DNA of 9,704 bases from an uncultured Lachnospiraceae bacterium. Its GTDB lineage: Bacteria > Bacillota > Clostridia > Lachnospirales > Lachnospiraceae. The number at the start of each line of letters is the position of its first letter. Within the stretch, counting starts at the first letter, position 1. Positions 1-6,879 of the stretch are shown piece after piece. The stretch lies in assembly GCA_905236545.1 (NCBI GenBank), contig CAJOQO010000117.1, positions 1-9,704 on the forward strand, in the 5' to 3' direction. The translations under genes and the position numbers were made by a program. The notes below the pieces were generated by a model. That model saw nothing but the letters and a program-made list of their open reading frames with translations. It was not told the DNA's origin and made no database searches.

Positions 1-1
1 A

Positions 2-72
2 GCGCTGAGCTTTGCGAAGCGCGGGTTTTGCGAATGAGGGTAGAGGGGTTGGATCACGATAGTGATCCAACC
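2..72. repeat. Inverted repeats in the left-edge intergenic segment
   Basis: Two hairpin-forming stretches lie side by side. The clearest is a perfect 11-bp inverted repeat, GGTTGGATCAC (47-57) and GTGATCCAACC (62-72), around a GATA loop. Neither strand has a run of T after it, so it is not a standard intrinsic terminator. To its left, GCTT (9-12) and AAGC (17-20) can pair around TGCG, with CGC/GCG extending the stem past a TGA bulge. The octamer TTTGCGAA occurs twice, at 11-18 and 27-34. No gene is visible here. It could be part of an interspersed intergenic repeat or the 3' region of a transcript, but the sequence alone does not decide this. Confidence 0.55.
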
Positions 73-92
73 GCACAGGTGGAAGATTGTTT

Positions 93-188
93 GTAATGAT
101 TCAGCACCTCCTGGAATTGCTCATGCTCCAGTCAGATAAACCTGCTGATCTGACGGATCTGAGCTGTGGGGGTGCTGAACAGCGTTAC
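93..188 (-). other. Y-shaped (three-way junction) inverted-repeat element downstream of the secreted-protein gene
   Basis: A closing stem is formed by TTCAGCACC (100-108) and GGTGCTGAA (171-179), a perfect 9 bp. It is reinforced further out by GTAA (93-96) and TTAC (185-188). Inside it sit two further hairpins: CTGGA (111-115) with TCCAG (127-131), and GTCAGAT (131-137) with ATCTGAC (148-154), so the whole can fold as a stem with two arms. It begins 10 bp past the stop codon of the minus-strand gene at 199-1503 and would be in that gene's 3' untranslated region. No T-run follows it. Possible roles are an interspersed structured repeat, an mRNA 3' stabiliser, or a non-canonical terminator. The pairing is seen directly; the function is unknown. 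Confidence 0.5.
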
Positions 189-198
189 GAATCTTTCC

Positions 199-1503
199 TC
201 AGGAAACCGTCCGCCCGTCCGGCAGCGTCCACACAACGCCTGCGGCAGGTCTCATGGAAGTAATCGCAGAATTCTTGTCTCCATACAGAATCTTATAGAA
301 TTCTGACCACACATCCCCTGTCTGCAGATCCGTGGGATACTCGATCACGACATGGAAGGTACCGTCAGGTCCGGCCATGGTACCGAGGTAGTCATAGCTC
401 GGCAGATAAGAATAGTCTTCCCCCTCAGGAATCAGCATAACCGTAAAGAGGTGTCCGCCAAAGCCTGCATCCGCGCTCTCCTTATTGACAACCTTAAGAT
501 GATATCCGCCGCTGTACCCCTGCGTGACAGAAGCATCAAAATGCCCGGTCCATGCGGGAGGGATGATCATGGTGTAATAAGAGGTGGTTACCGTCCAGGA
601 GCTGTCCGCATTCTGCACATAGAGGCTGCCGGTGGAGGACGGTGCCGGAGCGGGCTGTGTTGTATCCTGCGGCGTGGTTGTCCCGGCATCAGGAGTTCCC
701 TGCGGCGTGGTCGTCCCGGCATCAGGAGTTCCCTGAGACGCAGTTGTCTGCGGAACAGAGCCTGTATCCGTCATACCGCAGACCGCAGACGACGCGATGA
801 TGCTCTCCAGTGTATTGCCAAGCGTATATCCGATATCCGGAATCTCCCGCTTCGCAAACATATACAGAACATTGTTGGGCCCAAGCCAGATATATCTGGT
901 ATCCTGAATGTTATATCCCTGAATCCCATAGTTATAAACGATACGCTGAAGGTTCTTTCCGCCGATCATCTCCTGTGCCGGCGCCTCCGCGACAGTCAGG
1001 TCAGGGCGTGCCTGCTGCATATAGGCCGAATACTGATCGAAGAATCCGTCTGTGGTATTCCAGTTAAATGCACCGACGATGATGTCCGGAATCCCTTCGC
1101 TGCCCCATGGATAGATGTAATAGAAATACTCATCCTCCGCGTCCTGCAGGACATACGGTCCCTGAACCTGAAAGGTGAGCTGGATATCCTCCAGTATACT
1201 GGTATCGGTGTCACTGTCCGCGCCATCTCCCTGAGACCGGAGATCCGGAATACTTGCACCGAACCCCGCGCCCTGCTGAGGCATGGTGCTCTCATCGGCG
1301 ATCGCATCCTCTCCTCTTCCGGTCAGCGTGTCAGCGCCTTCCGCCTGCGTATCCGCGCCTGCGGCCTGCTCACCGGGGTTCTCCCGTCCTGCGGCGGACA
1401 CTGTCTCCGTTTCCGTCTCCCCCTGCGCAAAAGCCGGCGCAACCAGCGCGCCTGTCATCACACATCCAAGCACTGCCGCTGTCATTTTCTTCCATCTCTT
1501 CAT
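199..1503 (-). CDS. Secreted two-domain protein of unknown function
   Basis: The 434-residue product has a clear Sec signal peptide: Lys/Arg-rich residues 1-6, a hydrophobic core at 8-22, and an AFA|Q cleavage site after residue 26. Cys14 lies in the hydrophobic core, but too early for a convincing lipobox, so I favour signal peptidase I and release or wall association. Residues 27-104 are acidic, low-complexity and probably disordered. Residues 105-242 form one globular region, residues 243-291 a Pro/Thr/Gln linker with an exact 11-residue duplication (GTPDAGTTTPQ), and residues 292-434 a second globular region rich in Tyr, Trp and Gly. I do not recognise either domain; both loosely resemble small alpha/beta secreted domains of the PsbP/DUF1795 style, at low confidence. 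No catalytic motif is evident. The ATG is chosen because AAGGAGA precedes it by about 6 nt and the signal peptide starts there. It is divergent from the regulator at 2015. Confidence 0.9.
   Translation of the reverse strand: MKRWKKMTAAVLGCVMTGALVAPAFAQGETETETVSAAGRENPGEQAAGADTQAEGADTLTGRGEDAIADESTMPQQGAGFGASIPDLRSQGDGADSDTDTSILEDIQLTFQVQGPYVLQDAEDEYFYYIYPWGSEGIPDIIVGAFNWNTTDGFFDQYSAYMQQARPDLTVAEAPAQEMIGGKNLQRIVYNYGIQGYNIQDTRYIWLGPNNVLYMFAKREIPDIGYTLGNTLESIIASSAVCGMTDTGSVPQTTASQGTPDAGTTTPQGTPDAGTTTPQDTTQPAPAPSSTGSLYVQNADSSWTVTTSYYTMIIPPAWTGHFDASVTQGYSGGYHLKVVNKESADAGFGGHLFTVMLIPEGEDYSYLPSYDYLGTMAGPDGTFHVVIEYPTDLQTGDVWSEFYKILYGDKNSAITSMRPAAGVVWTLPDGRTVS
668..733 (-). repeat. 33-bp tandem repeat in the linker of the secreted protein
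   Basis: Two adjacent 33-bp copies (668-700 and 701-733) differ at a single base (T at 678 against C at 711). They encode two identical GTPDAGTTTPQ units, residues 258-268 and 269-279, in the Pro/Thr linker. The unit is a multiple of three, so copy-number change would lengthen or shorten the linker without breaking the frame. Confidence 0.9.
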
Positions 1504-2014
1504 GTTCTTCTCCTTTCTGTGCTTTTCTCCAGTCTTTGCCGGATCACCGGCAGCTGTCCTGCCTTACACCGGTCTTTTCCGGAGCACCGGAAGCTGTCCT
1601 GCTGTGCTTCCTCCCGGATCAGTCCGTCCCGGCACAAAGCGTATCCCTCTGCGTGACAGGAACAGAAAACTCTTTTTTCCATCTTATCATTTACAATTCT
1701 GACAGAATCGGGCGGCCTTGATCTGTCATTGCCAAACCGGAAAAGAGAATAATCGTAGCAATTTCAGCTTCCATGTTTTATACTGTCGAATCAGAGGTGA
1801 CATGCTGCACGGATCGCTCCGCTGCTTCCTGTGATTCATCTGCTTCTATCCTCTTTGACGGATTTGCTGATCACATCGTCACAGTCAGGGAATCATTTCC
1901 CTTATAAGGATCCTCAGGAGCTGTTCCGTAAGAGAGGCTTACTTCTGCGCAGGATGCTTTTTCGCGTGCGGAGCGGCTTTCAAAGAAAGGAAGCTTAAAA
2001 CACAAGGAGACTCC
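1504..2014. promoter_or_regulatory. Divergent intergenic control region
   Basis: This 511-bp stretch separates two divergent genes and must hold the start signals for both. I see no strong match to a -35/-10 pair on either strand. The proximal part (1532-1602) carries two tandem dyads upstream of the secreted-protein gene. A cluster of short dyads (1888-1942) lies ahead of the regulator gene, including CCTTATAAGG at 1900-1909 and GTAAG/CTTAC at 1928-1942. A good ribosome binding site (AAGGAG) precedes the regulator start at 2015. A 60-codon open frame (1682 to 1500, minus strand) ends in an ATGA overlap with the secreted-protein start, but it lacks a ribosome binding site and I do not call it. 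Confidence 0.55.
1532..1602 (-). promoter_or_regulatory. Two tandem 31-bp repeats, each a hairpin/dyad, 40 bp apart
   Basis: Copies at 1532-1562 and 1572-1602 match at 28 of 31 positions. Each centres on a dyad: TGCCGG-ATCA-CCGGCA in the first and TTCCGG-AGCA-CCGGAA in the second. Two of the three differences are the two partners of one base pair in the stem (G-C in one copy, T-A in the other); the third is in the loop. They sit about 30 to 100 bp upstream of the start of the secreted-protein gene. The 40-bp pitch is close to four helical turns, which suits two operator sites on one DNA face; equally, they could be two successive RNA hairpins in the 5' leader. The repeat and the compensation are seen; the role is inferred. 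Confidence 0.6.
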
Positions 2015-3796
2015 ATGACCTTTTCAGAATATCTTAACGAATGTATCGCACAGATCGGATGCAATGCCAGTGAGCTCGCCCGTTCCAGCGGGCTCTCCCA
2101 GGCAGTCATCTCCCGCTATCGAAGCGGCGACAGGATCCCTTCGCTCGGCTCTGAACAGCTTGCGCGCATCATTCTGGCGCTTTCTCAGCTGTCGGAATCC
2201 GGGAACTGCCGTCCGGTTACCGAAGCGGAGCTCAGAGACCGGTTCCACGAGATCCTGCGCGACGAACCGGGTTCCGTATTCCTGTCCGCGCAGAGCCTGA
2301 ACGATATTATCGCATCGACAGATGTCAATATAAAAAAGCTTTCACAGGCCATCAGCTACGACCCCTCCTATCTGTCCAGGATCAGAAGCGGGCAGAGAAG
2401 GCCTTCGAATCCGATCACATTTGCGCGGGGAGTGATCCGCTACCTGCTGCAAAACTGTGACCCGAAGCAGCTCCGGCAGGTTACGGCACGGCTTTCGGAC
2501 AAATCTCCTGATCTGCTCAAATCGGAGGAGGAACTCGTCAGAGCGCTGGAGGGGCTTCTGATCCTCCACTGGAGCAGCCTTCCCGAGGGATCTGTTTTCC
2601 AGGAAGAAAGCTCTGCCTCCGCGCTTCATTTTGTCAGGCAGGTCGGAGACTTCAGGCTGGAGGATTACATCGGAGCGATCGACTTTGATACGATCCAGGC
2701 TTCCCCGTCCGAGATCCATCTTCCAACAGCAAAGGCCTGCTATGGCATCGAGGAAATGAAGCAGTGCGAGCTGGAATTTTTCCGCCTGACGATCCTGTCC
2801 GGGTCGAAAGAAGCGATCTGGATGTGCAGTGACATGGGCATGGAGGACATGGCCAGGGATCTGGAATTCGGCAAGAAATGGATGCTTGCGCTCACCGCCG
2901 CGGCAAAGAAAGGGCTCCGGCTGAATATCCTGCATACCCTGGACAGACCTGTAAATGAGATGATGCTCGGGCTGGAGAGCTGGATTCCCCTCTACATGAC
3001 AGGCCAGGTGTTCTCCTGGTATCTGCCGGGGAGCAGAGACAAGGTCTACTCCCACCTGCACTATGTATCAGGGGCTGCCGCTCTCGCCGGCGAATGCATC
3101 CGGGGACACCACGACAACTGCCGTTACTATCTGACCCGCAGCAAAAAAGAGATTGCTTTCTACCGCAGCTACAGCATGCAGCTGTTTGACTGCGCCAAAC
3201 CGCTGATGACAGTCTTCACAAAAGAGGACAGTACCCGCTTCACCAGCTTTCTTGCCTCCTCTGTCTCCATCCCCGGGCCAAGACGTATGATCCTCTCCTC
3301 ACCGCCCATGTGCAGCATAAGCGAGGATCTGCTTCACCGGATCATCGAAAGAAGCGGCAATACCATACAGGAAGAAGCGATCATGACCTGCCGGGCCGCG
3401 GAACACAGGCACCTTGACATCATCATGAAGCGGGACAGAGTCGAAATTGAGATGTGTGCCATCTCCAGAGAGGAATTCGACAGGCATCCTGTTACCCTGT
3501 CCCTTTCCTACCAGTTTCTGGAGCATGATATCCATTACACCTGGGAAGAATACCAGGAACACATCGCGCAGACGATTGCCCTCGTTCACGAATACCCGCT
3601 GTGTTCGATCAGCGTGACGCAGCAGGCAGGCTTCCGCAACATCCGGATCCACAGCCTGAAGGGGCACTGGGCAATGGTCTCCCGCGATACCAGTCCGGCG
3701 ATCCATTTCGTGATCCGGCATCCGAAGCTCAGGACAGCTCTTGAGAATCTCCATCTTCCCGTTGTGGAGGATTCCCGTCTGCCTGATGAATCGTAA
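2015..3796 (+). CDS. Transcriptional regulator-like protein with two Xre-type HTH domains and a large uncharacterised C-terminal region
   Basis: The 593-residue product has no signal peptide or membrane segment, so it is probably cytoplasmic. Residues 5-57 form one Cro/C1-type helix-turn-helix (LSQAVISRYRSGDRIPS at 27-43). Residues 94-145 form a second, related one (DPSYLSRIRSGQRRPS at 116-131). The shared SR.RSG.R.PS ending suggests an internal duplication. From about residue 200 onward is a long region I cannot assign to a named family. Its most distinctive stretch is around 305-332, with a DRP...LGLESWIPLYMTGQ pattern; this type of C-terminal region seems typical of clostridial HTH proteins, from memory only. 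The ATG has an AAGGAG site about 6 nt upstream. The gene is divergent from the secreted-protein gene and convergent with the channel gene, overlapping its 3' end by 68 bp. DNA binding is well supported; the signal sensed and the targets are unknown. Confidence 0.88.
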   Translation: MTFSEYLNECIAQIGCNASELARSSGLSQAVISRYRSGDRIPSLGSEQLARIILALSQLSESGNCRPVTEAELRDRFHEILRDEPGSVFLSAQSLNDIIASTDVNIKKLSQAISYDPSYLSRIRSGQRRPSNPITFARGVIRYLLQNCDPKQLRQVTARLSDKSPDLLKSEEELVRALEGLLILHWSSLPEGSVFQEESSASALHFVRQVGDFRLEDYIGAIDFDTIQASPSEIHLPTAKACYGIEEMKQCELEFFRLTILSGSKEAIWMCSDMGMEDMARDLEFGKKWMLALTAAAKKGLRLNILHTLDRPVNEMMLGLESWIPLYMTGQVFSWYLPGSRDKVYSHLHYVSGAAALAGECIRGHHDNCRYYLTRSKKEIAFYRSYSMQLFDCAKPLMTVFTKEDSTRFTSFLASSVSIPGPRRMILSSPPMCSISEDLLHRIIERSGNTIQEEAIMTCRAAEHRHLDIIMKRDRVEIEMCAISREEFDRHPVTLSLSYQFLEHDIHYTWEEYQEHIAQTIALVHEYPLCSISVTQQAGFRNIRIHSLKGHWAMVSRDTSPAIHFVIRHPKLRTALENLHLPVVEDSRLPDES

Positions 3797-6764
3797 CCTG
3801 AGGGAACGGAACACTGATATTGTTTTTCTGGAAAATGGAGTAGACAATGTGATTCACCTCGCGCTCCACCTTCCTGCGGCTGGACTCATGGCATCTGGTC
3901 GCGGTGGTAAGCACCACGCCGCTGTCATCCAGCCTGTTGACGCCGATGTAGACCGGTCCGTTCAGGATAAGCGAACTCTTGCCGGTCACATTATTCAGTT
4001 CCGTCTGCAGGATCTTCTCTATGGTTTTCAGATCCTCTTCGTAGCAGATCTGGAACTCACTGTATACGATCGATGAGCGCATGGTCATATGAACCACATT
4101 GCGCACTTCATTATTCGGAATGATCTTCACATTCTCCGAATCCATATCGAACAGCTTCGTCATACGGATCCCAAGATCCATGACATATCCCCGGTAATCA
4201 CCGATCTGAACCACATCCCCTACCTGCACATTGCCCTCCACGAGAAGGAACACGCCGGCAAGGATATCCCCAACCAGGCTGTTGGCGCCGATGCCGAGCA
4301 CGACGGAGACGATTCCGGCGGATGCCACCAAAGCGGTAGGATTCAGTCCGAAGCAAAGCATGCACTGATAGATCAGAAATGCGATTGCCACATAAGTTGC
4401 CAGGCTTCCAAGCACTTTCAGAATCGTGCCGCCCCGGATCGGAAGAATGTCCCCCACCATCCGGATCATTTTCGAGAACACAAACAGCACAACGCCTCCC
4501 CGGCTCAGGATAAAGACCGCTGAGGATAAGGCAAATACATTGAACCCGCGTTCCCATTTTCCATCCAGTACATATCCGATCACGCCATCCGGTCCGGCAC
4601 TGGCGCGGAAGCTGCTGTACGCCGCCAGAAACGCGGCAGTCCCGACCGCATAGTACATAAGCACACGGAGTACGCGGTACTCCGGTGAATTCCTGTCCTC
4701 GGAAAAGGAATGTCTTTCCCTCTCCGCCTTCACCATCTCGATCTGTTCCCGGCTGGTAAACAGCGGAATCCCGACCGTCAGGAAAAGGACGAACGCCAGG
4801 ACGCTGATCTGCAGGCTGATCGGCAGCCTGCCGGCAAGAAGGTCTTTCTTTAAGACAGCGAAGTAGATCAGATTCTTTCCGATCCTGTCTGTCGCAGCAT
4901 AGTAGACCGAGCCATTAATCGATATATAGTCGCAGAAATTGTCCTTGATCTGGTTCTCCGTCATCCCATATTCCAGGGCATTCTTCCCGACGAGCCCCTC
5001 ATCGGGGAAGCTGCTGAAGGTATTGGTCGAAGGGTCTATGGCGAATACGAAACCGTTTCTGCCCGGCTGGATCCTGTTCAGAATGCTCTTCAGGGAAAAG
5101 CTGTCGAGTGCCTCATTAACCTCATGCGAATAATAGGAAACCTCAAGGCATCCGGAAGCAGTCCCATCATCGTCCGTCAGCGGTACCGTATCGGTACGTC
5201 CCTCCTTCATCCATTCACTGACAGGCTTTTCATCGTCCTCTTCCGTTGTCGCCTCTTCCCCCTCCGGGGAAGAAGAAGCGGCATCCGTCATGCCCTTCAG
5301 ATCCGGAGTGATGTAAGATGTGCTTTCCGCTCTGATGCTGCCGTCCGTATTCAGAATCCTGATATGATAGGCCCGGATCTCATTCGCGAACGTGTCCAGA
5401 ACAGCCGGAGTCCATGCTTTCGGATTGGAAGCGAAAAAGGATGCCAGCAGATCAAGCTCCAGCATCTTCCGGTCATGATACTGTTCGATACACTCTTTTG
5501 CGATCGCTTCCTGCTCTTCCATGCTTTTTCTGAGCTGAACCGTCTGGTTGGACGCGGATTCCGCCCAGGTAGACATCAGATAAAGTGTCTGCAGATAAAA
5601 TGTCATCAGGAACAGGAGCATCGTCAGAAGGATCACGAAGACCATATACTTGTACTTCCTGTTTCTGTGACCATGCATCTTTCCGGATCCGGTAAAATCA
5701 GTCAGAACCTTCACTTTCTTCTGCCGGATCAGCAGGATCGCATAATAAACCAGCACGGCGCAGAATAAAACGAAAGAAACCGTGAGCAGGATTCTGTTGA
5801 ACACCCTTGCGCCCTCAATCTCCTGTTCCGGAATCACATACGCGATCCAGACTCCGCTCTTCACAAGATGTCTGGTATACACATACATCCGTTCTCCATC
5901 GACGTTCATCCATCTGAATTGGTCATCCTTGATGGTATCGGGATTCAGTCCAAGTTCTTCCGCACGCTTCCCCACTTTTCCCGAATCCGGATAGTAAAGC
6001 AGCTGCTTCGTATCATCCGCCCATACAAAGGCGTATCCCTGCTGCATGATCTGCTCGTCATCCATAAGGATCGTCCAGAGAACCTTTTCCGAACCGATCA
6101 GGGAGTCTAACCATTCATATTCGCTGATAATGAATTCATGATCATCATCGAAAGCCATCGCATACAGCCAGCAGTTGATATTCCTGTCGCTCACATCCCC
6201 GGTGTCTTCCGTCTTCGCCTCAGCTGTGTTTTGAGTGCTTTCCTCCGTCTCCGCGATGATTCCGGAAGCTTCCTCCTCCTTATCCAGGGCAGTCTTTATC
6301 ATCACATCATGCTGCATCGAGCACATGAGCCCGTCCTCAAAGGTCTTTCGGATCGGATCAAAAGCCCTGCCTTTCACATCCTTTAACTGGTCCTGCGCGC
6401 TGGCAAGAATATTTCCTTTCCGATCCGCGATGACGATATCCACATAATTGAAATAGCTGTTAATGTTTTCCAGCCAGGCATCCGAGATCTTAAAGCCACC
6501 CTCCAGCTTCGCAAAATCACACAGAATACAGAGGATCTCTTCATAGAGGGACTCTGTCGATGTTGCGATTCTTTCGAAAGGCTTTCTGGCTTCCCCGATC
6601 GAGTCCTCCAGATGCGTCATAGATCCCTTGATCTCTTCCTGAGCCTGATTCATCACCACTCTGTTCTGGTTCCAGCTCAGGCCATAATAAAACAGAAACA
6701 CCGCCGCCAGGCCAAGCAGAGCCGTGAGGATGATCCTTCCCTTTGTTTTCTCAGCCTTTTCCAT
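3729..6764 (-). CDS. MscS-family mechanosensitive-type ion channel with two tandem Cache-like extracytoplasmic sensor modules
   Basis: The 1011-residue product is far larger than a minimal MscS (about 290 residues). Predicted order: TM1 (12-30); extracytoplasmic module 1 (31-321); TM2 (322-346); a basic cytoplasmic loop; TM3 (373-398); extracytoplasmic module 2 (399-645); TM4 (648-672); TM5 (700-718); TM6 (743-764); TM7 (780-804); then an MscS pore helix and beta domain. The pore region shows the Gly/Ala-rich pattern GIGANSLVGDILAGVFLL (824-841), followed by GDVVQIGDYRGYV (849-861) and IIPNNEV (881-887), all diagnostic of MscS. Both modules end in a Cache-like pattern: YPDSGKVGKRAEELG (258-272) and FPDEGLVGKNALEYG (586-600). 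I start at 6764 because GAGGGAA precedes that ATG. A longer frame from 6860 has no such site and would run through a hairpin. The likely role is a channel whose gating responds to an external ligand; the ligand and ion selectivity are unknown. Confidence 0.88.
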   Translation of the reverse strand: MEKAEKTKGRIILTALLGLAAVFLFYYGLSWNQNRVVMNQAQEEIKGSMTHLEDSIGEARKPFERIATSTESLYEEILCILCDFAKLEGGFKISDAWLENINSYFNYVDIVIADRKGNILASAQDQLKDVKGRAFDPIRKTFEDGLMCSMQHDVMIKTALDKEEEASGIIAETEESTQNTAEAKTEDTGDVSDRNINCWLYAMAFDDDHEFIISEYEWLDSLIGSEKVLWTILMDDEQIMQQGYAFVWADDTKQLLYYPDSGKVGKRAEELGLNPDTIKDDQFRWMNVDGERMYVYTRHLVKSGVWIAYVIPEQEIEGARVFNRILLTVSFVLFCAVLVYYAILLIRQKKVKVLTDFTGSGKMHGHRNRKYKYMVFVILLTMLLFLMTFYLQTLYLMSTWAESASNQTVQLRKSMEEQEAIAKECIEQYHDRKMLELDLLASFFASNPKAWTPAVLDTFANEIRAYHIRILNTDGSIRAESTSYITPDLKGMTDAASSSPEGEEATTEEDDEKPVSEWMKEGRTDTVPLTDDDGTASGCLEVSYYSHEVNEALDSFSLKSILNRIQPGRNGFVFAIDPSTNTFSSFPDEGLVGKNALEYGMTENQIKDNFCDYISINGSVYYAATDRIGKNLIYFAVLKKDLLAGRLPISLQISVLAFVLFLTVGIPLFTSREQIEMVKAERERHSFSEDRNSPEYRVLRVLMYYAVGTAAFLAAYSSFRASAGPDGVIGYVLDGKWERGFNVFALSSAVFILSRGGVVLFVFSKMIRMVGDILPIRGGTILKVLGSLATYVAIAFLIYQCMLCFGLNPTALVASAGIVSVVLGIGANSLVGDILAGVFLLVEGNVQVGDVVQIGDYRGYVMDLGIRMTKLFDMDSENVKIIPNNEVRNVVHMTMRSSIVYSEFQICYEEDLKTIEKILQTELNNVTGKSSLILNGPVYIGVNRLDDSGVVLTTATRCHESSRRKVEREVNHIVYSIFQKNNISVPFPQVTIHQADGNPPQREDGDSQELS

Positions 6765-6821
6765 AACCGTTCCCTCTGTGTTCTCTGATCTGCTGCCGTA
6801 CACGGCGCCTTCCCCTGCCCG

Positions 6822-6870
6822 CAGAAATAACTGATGCAGAATCCAGCGCAATCTGCACAAGTTATTTCTG
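6822..6870 (-). terminator. Long imperfect hairpin between the ABC operon and the channel gene (possible terminator)
   Basis: CAGAAATAACT (6822-6832) pairs perfectly over 11 bp with AGTTATTTCTG (6860-6870). After a 2-by-2 internal loop, TGCAG (6835-6839) pairs with CTGCA (6853-6857) around a 13-nt loop. It lies 9 bp past the stop codon of the importer ATPase gene and about 60 bp before the channel start, in a 115-bp gap. The outer stem is AT-rich (TTATTT descending, AAATAA ascending), as when the A- and U-tracts of a terminator pair with each other, but there is no clean T-run beyond it. It could be a weak or bidirectional terminator, or an mRNA processing or stability element. Confidence 0.45.
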
Positions 6871-6879
6871 AACAGTTCC

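Noticed and set aside
47..72. The perfect hairpin as an intrinsic terminator
   Set aside because: There is no run of T after the stem on either strand.
668..733. The tandem repeats here and at 7901-7981 as CRISPR or mobile-element repeats
   Set aside because: The copies are directly adjacent with no spacers, in frame inside coding sequence, and encode linker or tail residues.
199..1503. The secreted protein as a lipoprotein (Cys14 preceded by VLG)
   Set aside because: The cysteine lies in the middle of the signal peptide with only about six hydrophobic residues before it, while a clean AFA|Q signal peptidase I site follows at residue 26.
352..1656. A 434-codon plus-strand open frame opposite the secreted-protein gene
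   Set aside because: It is rich in Arg, Cys, Ser and Pro with no domain pattern and no ribosome binding site. It mirrors a minus-strand gene that has a signal peptide and a proper start, so it is an antisense shadow.
1500..1682. A 60-codon minus-strand frame ending in an ATGA overlap with the secreted-protein start
   Set aside because: The overlap resembles translational coupling, but no ribosome binding site precedes its ATG, the composition is Arg/Cys-rich, and the DNA is better explained by the tandem dyads.
6765..6860. A 32-residue N-terminal extension of the channel protein starting at 6860
   Set aside because: The ATG at 6764 has a good ribosome binding site and is followed directly by a basic residue stretch and TM1. 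The extension would run through one arm of the hairpin at 6822-6870 and has no site of its own.
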